Below are positions 10,787-22,707 of a stretch of 64,000 bases of DNA, piece by piece. Position numbers and translations under genes: made by a program. The stretch spans positions 248,001 to 312,000 of the forward strand of contig JAOALB010000033.1 of NCBI GenBank assembly GCA_025331125.1, read 5' to 3'. Each line of letters starts with the position of its first letter. The first letter of the stretch is position 1. A model generated the notes under the pieces. That model ran no database searches, had not been told where the DNA came from, and was given only the letters and a program-made list of their open reading frames with translations. The stretch comes from Mycogone perniciosa (taxonomy: Eukaryota; Ascomycota; Sordariomycetes; Hypocreales; Hypocreaceae).

Positions 10787-11493
10787 GATTGGAGTGGTGA
10801 AAGATTGGGAATTATTGGTGGTGTGGTTTTCGACGTAATGAGTAGATGGATGAATGATGAGAGATGCGCGATGTGAGGCGTTGAGAAGCTACGAAGGATT
10901 GTATTGAGGGTGGTGGGGTGGTGAATTGGTGATGCTTAGCACTGGCATAAGACATTTCCAACATATATACATCCATCTTGAAACGTCACCATAATATTAT
11001 CCCTTGCCGACTTTGGTCCTTACGATCTCACCGGCTATTACACTCTACTTCAGATCCGTGATATCATCTCATGTTTGGATTGAAGTACTACCGGTATGAT
11101 TCTCTGTCGTTCGGATAAACAGATTTCCCATCTAGGCAGCATCGTGCATCGTGGGCTGGCGGCGGGGCAACCAACGGGCAGCAATATGCACAGTTCAGTT
11201 GGTTGCCTTCAGTGACGTTCCTGCTGAGCTGTGCCAGTAAAACAGCCCGAAGCTTCTCCCCCCCGCTCTATCTTTGGAGCTCAAACCCCACCAACTCCTC
11301 CACGATATCTCAACAACCAGTGGTGAACCTTAGGAGCGCACTTGCGCACTTCATATCCCGTCTTCTCTTATTCCCTTCAGTCTCTTAGGCCTATCGACAT
11401 CTTGCTTGAGACGCCACATGCGCTGAACATCGTCAACTCCATCTCCGAACATTGCGAGGAGCAGCTCCAGCTCCCCACCCGCAGACGCCTAGC
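10787..11493. promoter_or_regulatory. Divergent promoter region, small protein and CAND1
   Basis: About 700 bp between divergently transcribed start codons. It must hold both promoters and leaders. The part next to CAND1 (11220-11490) is pyrimidine-rich, as in many fungal leaders. No specific site is assigned. Confidence 0.5.
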
Positions 11494-14400
11494 ATGGCTA
11501 CTTCAAACACTGTCAACGCCACGCCGCAGGCGGTCATGGGCCATGTCCAGAAGCTTGGAGATGCCGATCCCGATTTCCGATTCATGTCGCTTAATGATTT
11601 GCTCCATCTCCTCCAAAACGCAAAGCCCGACTTTCTCCAGCACGACTATAATATTGCCGCCAGAACAGTCGATGGTATAATCAAGACCCTGGACGACCAG
11701 AATGGCGAGGTCCAGAACTTGGCAATCAAGTGGTCCGTCTAGCCTACCCTTCCCTTCCCTTCCCTTCCCTTCCCTCTCACCCAGACGGAATACGGTTAAC
11801 ACTCGTTATACAGCCTCGGACCTCTTGTCGGCAAAGTCCCGACCCCCATTATAGCCCCCATGATCGACAAGCTGTCGTCGCTGAAGCTTAAGAACTCAGT
11901 CGACAATGCCGTTCCATCATTAGCACTTCGATCCGTCATCACTTCCCTCCCACGACCTGTCCCAGGTCTTCCGACGACTGCTGATGTGCAAGAGGCGTAT
12001 AGTGCTGTCAGCAGAGTGCTCATTCCACGACTCATCGGACCTAGCCCCCAGACACGAGTGCCGCAGACCTCCAAAATTACTCTCCCTCCTGTGCCCACGG
12101 GACTGCTACAAGATGAGAGTGACGTCAATGCTGAAGCCGTTGATGTATTAGTCGAAGTTGTTCGGTGCTTTGGACCACTACTGCAGCAGGTTGAAGTGGA
12201 AGCAATGCAGGGGGTTGTCCTGCAACTGCTCGAGGGCGAGAAGGGTACGTCTGTGGTGAGGAAGAGGGCTGTGGTGGCAATATCAATGCTCGCAGCTTAC
12301 CTCAACGATGAACACCTCGAAAGCGTCGTCGAGCGGATCACCACTGGGCTTTCCCAGTCCAGCACCAGCCCCGTCGCTCGTCGTCTCTACATCTCCATAC
12401 TGGGAAGTATGGCCCGATCAATCCCTACTAGGTTTGGGCCACATCTTCCTAAGACGATGCCGTTTGTACTACAAGCACTATCTGAAGAGGAGCTTCAAGA
12501 ACACATCGAGCGGATTAGCGATGGTGACGACTTGGGTCAGGAGTTCAACGAGATCAGGGAGACTGCCTTAGTCACTCTGGAGGCATTCTTGACTTCTTGC
12601 CCCCAGGAGATGCGACCGTTCACTGATGATGTCATCACATCATGCCTGCGGTACCTGAAATATGATCCCAACTACGCTGTAGACGACGACGAGGAAATGG
12701 AGATGGACGAAGATGAAGAAGATGAAGAGCAGGATGACGAGTTTGGGGACGACGATGGATTTGAGGATGACGATGATGACGCGAGTTGGAAGGTTCGCCG
12801 GTGCGCTGCCAAGGTGGTTTACACCATCATTTCGACCCGCGGCAGCGGCGACCTCCTAGAGAATGGTGTGTTGTACAACCAGGCTGCTCCGCAGCTCGTC
12901 AAACGCATCGATGAAAGAGAGGAGAATGTTCGACTTGAGGTGATATCAGCATTGTCTCTGCTCATACGCAAGACAGGCGAGGGACTCCACACTGTTGGCC
13001 TTACTCCTGACGAGTATGAACCAGAAATGGTTGCCCAGATGCCTATCAATCGTAAGAGAAGAAGGCAAAGCAGTGGCGGCGGTGCCAGTGCTTCCAAGTT
13101 CCTGGCTGGATCCGGCATTACATCTCCTTTTGTCGAGAAGATCCCTGCTCATGGCCCACGGGCTGACCTCTCCCGACTTACACCAAGCATTGTCAAGGCA
13201 GCCACCAAACAACTTAAGGGGAAGACGGTGCCCACGAAGCAGGCAATTATTTGTCTGCTCGACGACTTGGTGTCAGTGCAACGAGGTGGTCTGGTTGACT
13301 TTTTCCCTGAGATCATTGGCCCCATAATTGAAGCTGTGAAGCCGGCCGGTTCCAGCTCGGTGTCATCTTCGTTGGCTGCAGCAGGCGGCTCCGCGTCCGC
13401 AACTCCAACGACCTTGCGCGTTGCCACATTAAAACTCATAAGTGACATCTCCAAGACTCACTCGTCAGCGATCCTCCAGCCCTATCTGACCAAGATTGTT
13501 GCCGGAGTCGCATCTGCAGTTCACGACCGCTTCTACAAGATTTCAAGCGAGGCAATTCGCACCGCAGAGGAGCTTGTTAAGACCATAACTCCTCCGCGAT
13601 CGAAAAATGCTGGTGCAAAATTTAAGGACGAGTTGGAGAAGCTTTATGAAGTGATCATGGATAGGGGCTCCGCAAACGATGCCGATGCTGAAGTCCGCCA
13701 GCGTGCAATCCATGCTATTGGAGTTCTCATCTCTAGGACCTCCTCTGCAGATGGGTCCGTCCTCCTGTCGGCAGAAAAGCGCAAGTTGGCTTTGGATGTC
13801 CTTCAAGAAAGGTTGAAGAACGAGACAACTCGACTTGCTGCTGTGCGCGCCGTGGAGAACGTCGCTGCGTTTGCGATCACACCTGGCCAACTTCAGAAAG
13901 CCTGGATTCAAGACGTTGCACTGGAACTTTCCGCCCAATTGCGAAAGTCGAATCGATCATTGCGTGGTTCAAGCATCCTGGCACTTAAGCACCTGGTCCT
14001 TTCGGGGGCTGCAAAGGGCCAACTTGAACCGGACACTATTACTGTCGTGGCGACTGCCCTATTGCCTGCCATCAAGAACGGCGATGCGCATCTCCTCGGC
14101 CCGGCGTTACTTATTCTCGCCAACATGGTCGAGGGCCATCCAGCTCTCGTCATCAATGAAGAAATGATTGCGGCCATCTGCCAACTCCTGACGTCCCACT
14201 TTGCAAGCATTGTGCTAGATCAACTGCTTGATTTGATCAGCCGGGTTGGCCAAAGTGGTGCTGGCGAGTCTCTCATGCGAGGACTGCTCATCGATGTCAG
14301 TGTTCGCGGTGACTCTAGTGTCGTAGGCAAGGTGATAGGAACCCTTCTCGTGACCGGAGGCACCTCGGCGGGAGTTTCTCTCGATAGCTTTGTGTCAGAG

Positions 14401-15754
14401 CTCGAGACCAGTTCTAAATCCGGGGATGAGGCTCGCATGAGCCTTGCCCTCGCAGTGCTGGGAGAGTCAGGGATGAGACTCGGATCGAAATCCCCTCTCA
14501 AGCCCGACCTGTTCTTAAAGCAATTCCACGGGGAGCCTGACAAGGTCTCACTTTCTGCAGCTGTCGCTCTCGGAAGAGCTGGTTCTGGTAATGTGCCCGA
14601 GTTCCTTCCGGTCATTCTCCAGACGATGCAGAAGAGCGGCAACACACAATACCTGCTTATTCAGTCTATCAAAGAGATTTTGCAATCCATCCCAGCACAG
14701 TCGACTGACCTTCAAAACTACGCCACACTTATCTGGGACCAGCTCATTGACGCATCGTCAAATGCGGACAACAAGGTGGTTTGCGCTGAGTGTGTTGGCC
14801 GTCTTGCAACGCTCGACCCAGTAACTTTCATGCCCAAACTACAGGTAGGTTCAGCTGCATTTTCACAATCTATCTAGCCGTGCACTAACAAGATGCAGAC
14901 TCTGCTCAAGGATAAGTCTTCAGGCATTCGAGGCATGGCTGTCCAGGCAGTCAGATACACCCTTCCAGAGAGCGACGAGGCATTCGATGCAATGCTCAGG
15001 AACGTCCTCATTGAAATGCTCTTGGTTATGCTCCAAGACTCCGATATGGAGATTCGGCGATTGGCCATGACAACATTGAACTCTGCGGCACATAACAAGC
15101 CGGACCTCATCCTACCACACCTCGGCGAGCTGATGCCATATGTGCTAAGCGAGTCAGTGATCAAGAAGGAGCTTGTTCGGGAGGTCATGCTGGGCCCGTT
15201 CAAGCACACGGTTGACGACGGTCTGGAAGTTCGCAAGGTACGTGGTAATTCCAGTTGTATCTCGATGTAAACTGACTAACTTGCAACAGAGTGCGTACGA
15301 GACCCTTTATGCACTTATGGAGACAGCTTTCACTCGCATCAACAACATTGATTTCTACGATCGTGTGGTGGCCGGTCTCCAGGACGACAACGATATCCGA
15401 CAGCTTTGCAACCTCATGGTCACCAAGCTCATCGTTATTGACCCCGATGAGACTGCGAGACGGCTGGACTCGATTGCGGAAGCCTACCGCAGTGTTCTCT
15501 CCGTCAAGCTTAAGGATAATGCCGTCAAGCAAGATGTTGAGAAGCAAGAGGAGACCAACAAGAGCATCTTGAGAGTGACATTGCTCCTTGGTGATAAGAT
15601 GAAGGCGATGACGGGGAATGCGGGAGCGGCCATCAGCAATGCGGTAGCGGCAGGCGTGTGGGCCGGGTACTGGGAATGGGTCAACAAGGAGTTTGACAAG
15701 CAACTGAAGGGACTGCGCGAGGAGAGCAAGGAGTTGCACACACGGATGGTTTGA
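11494..15754 (+). CDS. CAND1/TIP120 cullin-associated NEDD8-dissociated protein
   Basis: Four exons, 11494-11732, 11814-14844, 14899-15237 and 15290-15754, give 1357 aa. The introns are 81, 54 and 52 nt; the second and third have clear branch points (CACTAAC, GACTAAC). Splicing restores LAIKCLGPLVGKV, MPKLQTLLKDKSSG and LEVRKSAYETLYA. CAND1 binds non-neddylated cullin-Rbx1 and exchanges substrate receptors of SCF ubiquitin ligases in nucleus and cytosol. The protein is a long HEAT-repeat solenoid. The N-terminus (GHVQKLGDADPDFRFMSLNDLL) and the C-terminus are the conserved clamps. An acidic insert around residues 305-340 (runs of Asp/Glu encoded near 12680-12780) and a Ser/Ala/Gly-rich insert near 13350-13410 explain the excess over the 1230-aa human protein. 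The start at 11494 follows the family N-terminus; the frame is open slightly further upstream but has no ATG there. Confidence 0.92.
11733..11813 (+). repeat. CCTTC-type tandem inside CAND1 intron 1
   Basis: The first CAND1 intron carries a run of CCCTT/CTTCC repeats at about 11743-11777, a pyrimidine tract upstream of the acceptor CAG. It is a likely length-variable microsatellite. Confidence 0.7.
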
Positions 15755-17069
15755 TGAATGGGAACAGGATTATGAAAAATCAGGGGTAGCATGGAGTAAA
15801 GTTGCTTGCATTGGGATGTAGAGAATGAGTCACGTTTTACGAACCGACCCTGATTGTGTGCAGGGACATGCAGGGTGTGTTCATCCGTATACCTCTCGTA
15901 TGGGAATCCGAGACAGATGAAGAAGTGTGAGTGGTTTGGTGATGTCAGAGGTGGACGGAATTTACCAGGAGGGCTGATTAAGGTGATGAGATGAAGGAAA
16001 ACGGTTATTGGTTATTTCTGGGTCTTTGAACCAGCAGTACGAAGTAGATGGGCAAATAGAAATGCCCGAGGATGAGAATGGAAGAATGAGACATGTCTGC
16101 ACGGAGTGTCATATGCGGGGAAGCTGAAAAGGCACATGGGCAGGCAAACAGTACTCGTTACATGGTACTATTTCGTACTCTGTACCGAAAATGCCACACC
16201 GAGTCCGGGGTATATATTAATATGGACACCTTTATTGCTCGAGGCGGCAGCACAGAATGCAACCGGTCAGCACGCACAGATACACCGGGTTTTGGATATT
16301 TTTGTGTCACGCAGTTCTATGTACATACCTACACTGATAGTAGTAGTACATACATACTCACAGGCGTGTGTACATACTCGTACCTAGGTAGGTACCTAAT
16401 AGGAAGACAATGCGGGGGGTGTGACACAGGGCGTTGATCGGTCTGGTGTGGCGCTATATCACCCAATATTATAGCGGCCTTTAGTGGAGCGGGCGCCGTT
16501 GCGGACGACACCCTAACCTCTCGTGTCATCGCCTAGATCTCTCCCAGAGACATCGACACTATCTACCTTAGTATGTAGTAGTCGGTATGTACAGAGTACT
16601 GCTTGCTCTCTGCTGATATCAAATCACAAGATAATACGGGGCTTCCTCCGTTGGTCGGCTCGGTCGGCTCTGCAGTAGTCACACGATGATCACTACTGTT
16701 ACAAGGATTCTCTATTCAGCCATCTAGTGAGTGTGAGTATGTATCTAATCGTCTCGGCAGTATTCCGTCTGTTGGCTCTCGGCTTTGGGTATGGGTGTTG
16801 GCGGAAGACGGGCATGCGGAGTACGAGTACGGGTACATAATGCACGTATTTCATCGAGGTATAAATAAAGAATGCTGCCTGCTCAAAGACCCCTCCTTTC
16901 TTTGTTTTCTTCTAGATATTACCTATCTACGGATATTATTATCTCTTATACTCCATTCGAGTCAGCGTTGATCGGCACTGTCATTCCTTCTATCTACCTA
17001 TCTATATACACTTACACGAACAACAACAACAACAACAACATCATCATCATCAACGCTCTTTTCTACACA
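15755..17069. other. Intergenic, repeat-rich
   Basis: No supportable gene. Contains GTACATAC/GTAGTAGTA words (16320-16390), TACCTAGGTAGGTACCTA near 16381-16398, and several GTACG palindrome variants. The last 60 bp before the next start carry CAA and CAT microsatellites in a probable leader. Confidence 0.6.
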
Positions 17070-17249
17070 ATGGCCAGACGCACCGTTTATCTCGACGACT
17101 ACGAAAACAACGACCATTCATCCTCTGGCAATGGCGACCCCGGCGCTCTGTTGAACTTCTTCAAGGGCGTCGTTCACGAGGCCAGGACGTGGGTGTCGCG
17201 CACCAACAACACCGTCAAGACGCCCACCATTGAGAAGCAAAGCATGTGA
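17070..17249 (+). CDS. Small hypothetical protein, 59 aa
   Basis: ATG at 17070 follows a (CAA)n-(CAT)n leader and CACA, a good fungal start context. The product has a tyrosine/acidic N-terminus (TVYLDDYENNDHSSS), a Gly-Asp-Pro turn, and an amphipathic segment LLNFFKGVVHEARTWVSRT, ending KTPTIEKQSM. The composition is protein-like and not low complexity. No family is recognised; no signal peptide or membrane span is evident. It may be a real small gene of the type often missed in fungal annotation, or a chance frame in a longer transcript. Confidence 0.55.
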   Translation: MARRTVYLDDYENNDHSSSGNGDPGALLNFFKGVVHEARTWVSRTNNTVKTPTIEKQSM

Positions 17250-18314
17250 AGACGACACAGAGTTACGATACGAATACATGATCGAACCCATCTCGACTCT
17301 CTTACTCTCGCACATGAGGCAGCGCCTCCAGAGTAGTTGGCGTTATTGGGCGCATTGGATCGAGAAACCCTAGGGCCATCGTCATGGTTTTATCACGCGT
17401 CTTCAAATTCCTTTCATTGTTATCCTAGGTTTCCGGGCAGGTCGTTTATTTATGGGTATGGCACAACTTTTTTCTTATTGGGTTTTGGGATAGGGTTTAG
17501 GCAAGCCCAGGTTGATACCAATGGGTTCTGAATGATGATGAATTTGCTCCAAAGATCTTGGTGCTCGAATGATACGCTGTCCCTCTGTATTCACTTGCTC
17601 TCTGCTATATTGCCATTGATGATCATCGTGGTGTGTTGAATTTGGTTACCCTTAGGCTTATATATAAAAAGAAAGAAATAGCCAGGGATTATTTTACAAC
17701 GAAATACTATAAAAACCAAGTCTCTTAGAATTCGTTTATGTAAAATGATTATTAATTTATAGTACATAGCATCTAAAACTGTATATGCTAAGGAGGACAG
17801 TAAAGGTTTTGGGACGTTGGGTGATTCAGGCAACTAACTGTACTTTACACGAAGTACATATGGATAGTGCCTAATACTAGCTGTGATTCCCATCATCACT
17901 CGCTGAGCTTAGAACTAGAGGCCTTTTTTTTCACATTTTCACGAGCCTCGTTATTTACTGCGTGACAATTGGAAGTTGGTAATAAGATAGGGTTCGGTGC
18001 CTTTCATGGTGCGACATAATCAGCGTAACTGATCCAATAAGCCTCCTCTGGGACCCGTTTAATTGCCAACCTGTATGGAAGCAATTCCATGTTGTGTTAT
18101 TTTTGTGCTCCCGGCTTGGCCAGCTCTATGGCCAATTCTCCTCCCCAACATTCTGCCTTGGGTCTTTAAATGCGAGACCCAGGAGGCAGCCTTTCACCAC
18201 ACTCAACCATCTGCTTACTTCTGCCTTGCTGAAACTTGCTGAAAGGAGTCTTCACCCCCTCCCAACCATCAAGACTATACCACGTGTTATTCAAAGAGGG
18301 AGTCTTGAAAACAT
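17250..18314. other. Intergenic / 3' region
   Basis: AT-rich DNA between the 59-aa gene and the convergent dimethylallyltransferase gene. Nothing coding is supportable. Confidence 0.55.
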
Positions 18315-19730
18315 TCATGTTGAGAATATTGAAGCTATCTCAGGTTCTGATGACGACTCCCCAGATGGGGCATCGTGTACTGGTACAAGAGCGAGTCTCT
18401 TCTTCTTTTTCATGGCCCGCCGGTGGCCTGCGCTCTTGATATGCCTCTGCCAACCTTGCTCCGTTACACAAACCGTTTGGCACAGCTCACACGTCCTCTT
18501 ACACGGCGTCTCCTTTGGCGGCGGCTCGCCTACTCTCGTGAGTACCTCGCGCGCCAAGTCTGACATCTCAGCCGGGGCCGACCTAGCCTCGCCCGAGAGA
18601 AACTTGGTGGCCACCTCTGCCGCGGGCTCTACGACATTGGTCTTAAACTTTGAAACATCGGTGCTATCAACAAGATATAGATGGCCGAAGGCCTCAGAGC
18701 CTTGCTCTTTGAGGCGTGGGATTTGTTTCAGCCTAATCCATCGTGTTTGGTAACTTGCGTAGCGGCGTGTAGCTGCTTTCATGTCTTCAAGAGCAACGGA
18801 TTTCAGCTTCTCCAGCTCAGACAAGTATTTGCCTTCTTCTTTGGCAGCTATGTAGGACTCGAACTGCTTATATCCAATGGACTGCCAAATACCCTTGGTC
18901 ATGTCCAGGGTGTGGCCCTCGGCGGCCTTTTTATTCTTGAACTCAAAGAGTTCTTGGACTTCATCCAGGAGCCCAGCGTCGAGCATCTTGTCCACTCGGC
19001 TGTCCAGTCGCTCGCACAGCACCTCACGGTCTGAATATACCCAGAAAAGAAGGTTCTGCCAGGGCTGGCCAGTATTCGATTCCTGAGCAGCCGCAGCTTT
19101 GCGCTTCTCCTGCTCGGCATACAGCTCGGATGCAGGTTTCCCTGTGTGCAGATAGATCTCGAGCGATCGTTGGATTTTGCGCCTATCATTTGGGTGCCAT
19201 CTCTCGGCCATGATAGGGTCAATCTTCCTCAGCTCCTGCAACAGTATGTCCGTGGACTCCTCCAAGATTGGAAATGACACGGATGGATCGGTCTGTACAT
19301 CGTCAAGGAGAACATTTTGAAAAAGAAGTGGGTCGACATAGTACTGAGTACCACCGACGAGTATGGGGAGGTTCCCTCGACTCCGGATCTCGCCAATTAT
19401 TCTAGTCGCTTCCGATTTATAGTCTTCGACATCCCATGGGACTCCATCCAAAGGGATGTGGCCGAGGAGATGGTGGGGGATGCCCCGTTGTTCGGCAGTT
19501 GTGATTTTGTTCGTTATGATGGGCAGACCATTGTACAGCTGCATGGCATCGGCGTTGATGATTTCGCCTCTGAATCGTGTAGCCAACTCCACGGCTAAAT
19601 CCGATTTGCCTGTGCCTGTCGAGCCCAGGACAACCAGCATTGGTTTGGCTGGAGCTGCGCGGGCGGCCATTGTTGCAACATTACGCCGTAATACTGTCCG
19701 TAATACTGTCCGTCCCACGCGACCAAGCAT
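18315..19730 (-). CDS. MOD5: tRNA dimethylallyltransferase (Mod5 type) with C-terminal zinc finger
   Basis: Single exon, 471 aa. The enzyme transfers a dimethylallyl group from DMAPP to N6 of A37 in certain tRNAs (i6A). P-loop GSTGTGKS is at residues 36-43, followed by INADAMQLYNGLPIITNK, LVGGTQYYVDPLLF and RRKIQRSLEIYLHTGKPASELY, all signatures of the family. A C2H2 matrin-type finger lies at the end (C414, C417, H430, H436), as in eukaryotic members, followed by a Lys-rich basic stretch. Met1 opens an Arg-rich, acid-free N-terminus (MLGRVGRTVLRTVLRRNVAT) that looks like a mitochondrial presequence; Met21 would give a cytosolic/nuclear form. Yeast Mod5 uses two starts the same way, so dual targeting is inferred here. 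It shares a divergent 527-bp promoter with sec61. Confidence 0.93.
   Translation of the reverse strand: MLGRVGRTVLRTVLRRNVATMAARAAPAKPMLVVLGSTGTGKSDLAVELATRFRGEIINADAMQLYNGLPIITNKITTAEQRGIPHHLLGHIPLDGVPWDVEDYKSEATRIIGEIRSRGNLPILVGGTQYYVDPLLFQNVLLDDVQTDPSVSFPILEESTDILLQELRKIDPIMAERWHPNDRRKIQRSLEIYLHTGKPASELYAEQEKRKAAAAQESNTGQPWQNLLFWVYSDREVLCERLDSRVDKMLDAGLLDEVQELFEFKNKKAAEGHTLDMTKGIWQSIGYKQFESYIAAKEEGKYLSELEKLKSVALEDMKAATRRYASYQTRWIRLKQIPRLKEQGSEAFGHLYLVDSTDVSKFKTNVVEPAAEVATKFLSGEARSAPAEMSDLAREVLTRVGEPPPKETPCKRTCELCQTVCVTEQGWQRHIKSAGHRRAMKKKKRLALVPVHDAPSGESSSEPEIASIFST
19686..19709. repeat. Perfect 12-bp tandem duplication in the Mod5 presequence
   Basis: CCGTAATACTGT occurs twice in tandem on the plus strand, followed by a partial third CCGT. 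On the coding strand it yields a repeated four-residue unit in the presequence (RTVLRTVL). It changes presequence length by four codons without shifting frame. Confidence 0.9.
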
Positions 19731-20257
19731 TCGAGTGCAGTCTGAGTCAGTGTCCCATGGTGACGACTGAAGAAGCTCGAGCTCAACTCTGGATTAGCAA
19801 CAAGGCCTAGGTTGCGATGCAGTGTGATGCGATGCGATGCGATGCGCCGGAAAAACTGAAACCCTCTTCAACGGAACTCCCCCACTTCGACAGCCCAACT
19901 TTTATTACTCCAAAATAGCCAAAATAGCAGCCGGCGTGGCCTGACTCGGTTGGTTCGTGCAGGGTCTGAAGGTCTTGACCCATGCTCCTATCCTATCGAA
20001 GGCGGCAGAAGGACACGCTTCGTTAACTCCCACCAGGTCACGTGCAACCCCATTAATTTTGGATTTTGGGACACATGTACATTTGGGTTGAAGCCAGATC
20101 GCCAACCTTCCCTCCGGCTCCCTCATTATAATCAACCCTTCTCCCATTGACCCCCCTTCACCCATTCGGCGAGCTCATCAAAGCTCGGCTTCTTCTTCCT
20201 CCTTCACTCCTTGGATGAATTAGTTTTCTTTCTTCGTCTTTTCCCCCAACCGCCGCC
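19731..20257. promoter_or_regulatory. Divergent promoter, MOD5 (minus) and sec61 (plus)
   Basis: 527 bp between the two start codons. Contains four tandem GATGC units (19826-19845), a CACGTG E-box (20039-20044), an adjacent AGCCAAAATAGC-type AT segment near 19911-19930, and a pyrimidine-rich leader just before sec61. Function of these elements is not shown. Confidence 0.6.
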
Positions 20258-21868
20258 ATGAGTTCCCGTAAGTTGCGTTTCCTTACTTGGCCGAGCTTAA
20301 ACTACGCTTCGGTCGCGCGCGCGAGATGAAGCAATTGAAAGCGCGCAATTGATCTCCCATTGGGCTTTGTGCTGACGTGCGCGATGCTTCTGCAGTACGA
20401 TTTCTCGACCTGGTCAAGCCGTTCGTGCCGTTCCTCCCCGAGGTTCAGCAGCCGGAAACCAAGATCCCCTTCAACCAGAAGATGATGTGGACAGCCCTGA
20501 CGCTGCTCATCTTCCTGGTCATGAGCCAGATGCCTCTCTACGGCATTGTCTCCTCCGACAACTCTGATCCGCTATATTGGCTGCGAATGGTTATGGCGAG
20601 TAATCGAGGCACGCTGATGGAACTCGGCATCACTCCCATTATTTCCTCGGGCATGGTCTTCCAGCTCCTCGCCGGTACTCACCTCATTGACGTCAACCTC
20701 GACCTCAAGTCGGACCGCGAACTCTACCAGACCGCCCAGAAGCTGTTGGCCTTCATTCTTTCCGCTGGTACCGCAACTGTCTATGTCTTCACTGGACTCT
20801 ACGGTAGCCCCTCCGATCTCGGTGCTGGCATCGTCTTCTTGCTTATCCTCCAGCTGGTTGTCGCGGGTATGATTGTCATTCTCCTCGACGAGCTCTTGCA
20901 GAAGGGTTACGGTCTGGGCAGCGGTATCAACCTTTTCATTGCTACCAACATCTGCGAGTCCATCATGTGGAAGGCCTTCTCCCCCACTACCATCAACACC
21001 GGCCGTGGACCCGAGTTCGAGGGTGCCGTCATTGCGCTCTTCCACCTGCTCATGACCTGGCCCAACAAGCAGCGCGCTCTCCAGGAGGCTTTCTACAGAC
21101 AGAACCTCCCCAACATCATGAACCTGCTGGCTACCATTGCCGTCTTTGTTGCCATCATCTACCTCCAGGGCTTCCGTGTCGAGATCCCCGTCAAGTCCAA
21201 CCGCCAGCGTGGTGCTCGTGGCTCTTACCCCATTCGCCTGTTCTACACTTCCAACATGCCTATCATGCTGCAGTCTGCTCTCTCGTCCAACGTTTTCTTG
21301 ATCAGCCAGATGCTGTTCTCTCGCTTCTCCGAGAACCTTCTGGTCCGTCTCTTCGGTGTCTGGGAGGCTAAGGATGGTACTTCCCAGCTGCACGCCGTTT
21401 CCGGTCTTGTTTACTACATGTCTCCTCCCCTGAACTTCAAGGACGCTCTTCTTGACCCCATCCACACCGTCGTCTACATTGTCTACATGCTCAGCGCCTG
21501 CGCCCTGTTCTCCAAGACCTGGATTGAGGTTTCCGGATCAAGCCCCCGTGATGTTGCTAAGCAGCTGAAGGACCAGGGCCTTGTCATGGCTGGACACCGC
21601 GACCAGAGCGTGTACAAGGAGCTCAAGCGCATCATTCCCACTGCTGCCGCTTTCGGTGGTGCCTGCATTGGTGCGCTCTCTGTCATGAGCGACCTGATGG
21701 GCGCTCTCGGCTCTGGCACTGGTACCCTCCTCGCAGTCACGTAAGTGTCCCAATTCACTATTTTGAAATATTTGCGTACTAACTCGCGGTAGTATCATCT
21801 ATGGTTACTTCGAAATCGCCGCCAAGGAGGGAGACCTGGCTGGTGTGAAGGGAATGATCATGGGATAA
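20258..21868 (+). CDS. sec61: Sec61 alpha subunit of the ER translocon
   Basis: Three exons, 20258-20267 (10 nt), 20396-21740 and 21793-21868, give 476 aa. Intron 1 (128 nt) begins GTAAGT and ends TGCAG; intron 2 (52 nt) has branch GTACTAAC. The protein starts [13 protein letters not shown], exactly the family N-terminus, and ends [16 protein letters not shown]. Sec61 alpha forms the ten-helix channel that passes nascent proteins into the ER. Family landmarks seen are the plug/first helix region (FNQKMMW...[12 protein letters not shown]), [37 protein letters not shown], the ribosome-binding loop [24 protein letters not shown], and [21 protein letters not shown]. Length matches fungal orthologues. 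Many third positions are C or T in the abundant-gene style, fitting a highly expressed gene. Confidence 0.97.
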
Positions 21869-22676
21869 TTCCCCCCCCATGTTCAAGGCGCTAAAGCTCC
21901 TACTCTTACATAAATCGCTGTCATTCCAGTAGTTAAACATGGAAATGATGGCTGTGTACCAACAGAGAGGACTACGAGGAAGGGTTCAGAGGATGATATA
22001 AAATAAAAAAGCGGTATGCATGGTTTTCCCAAGAGCGACATGGAGTCGGGACGGTGACATTGATTTCGGTTTGGACATCTTGGGGGGGGACATCTGGCGT
22101 CGTTGAGTCGTCAACTCATCTACTATTTGCTATGTCGTCAGGGTGTACCGGAGCTGGGTGGTGGGCAATCGTCGGGTCGGTGCCCATGAAATGTCCCCAG
22201 TTGTACTTTAGGGAACTACCATGCAGAATCGGGAATGCTATGTAAGTAATTATTGTGATGCCAAAAGAAAGGATTTATTCAATATTTCGTGTCACGTCTG
22301 GGCGAGGTAATAATACTATACGGAGTACTACAATGGGAGTTGCGAAATCGTATATTGCTTCAGGGTCGGTGACACTTGGAGAGAGCTTGTGGGAGATGAG
22401 TCGGTGACAATTTGGTTGGAGAAGCGGTGTGAGATTGATTGCACCCATTTAATGCGAATATCCTCAATTGGGCGTGAGCAATCGTGCATGACCAGGGTAG
22501 CTGTCGAGTATCGTCACATGGGCCAGGACGTGCAGGATGACGTGCGCTGTACTCGGGCATTAACGATGACTCTCACGGTGGTGTCGGTTGCGAAACAAGA
22601 CAAGACAAGGCAAGGCTCAAGCGAGATACGATGGGAGATTAGCGATGTGGTGCGCGTGGTGCCAAGAGGGACGAGC

Positions 22677-22707
22677 TTTTATTTTATTTTATTTTATTTT
22701 ATTTTTT
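22677..22707. repeat. (ATTTT)n microsatellite
   Basis: Five near-perfect ATTTT units followed by a T run. Confidence 0.9.

Noticed and set aside
20572..21465. 297-aa frame antisense to sec61
   Set aside because: Mirror of a strongly biased coding exon; Asp/Glu/Val/Gly-rich shadow with no support of its own.
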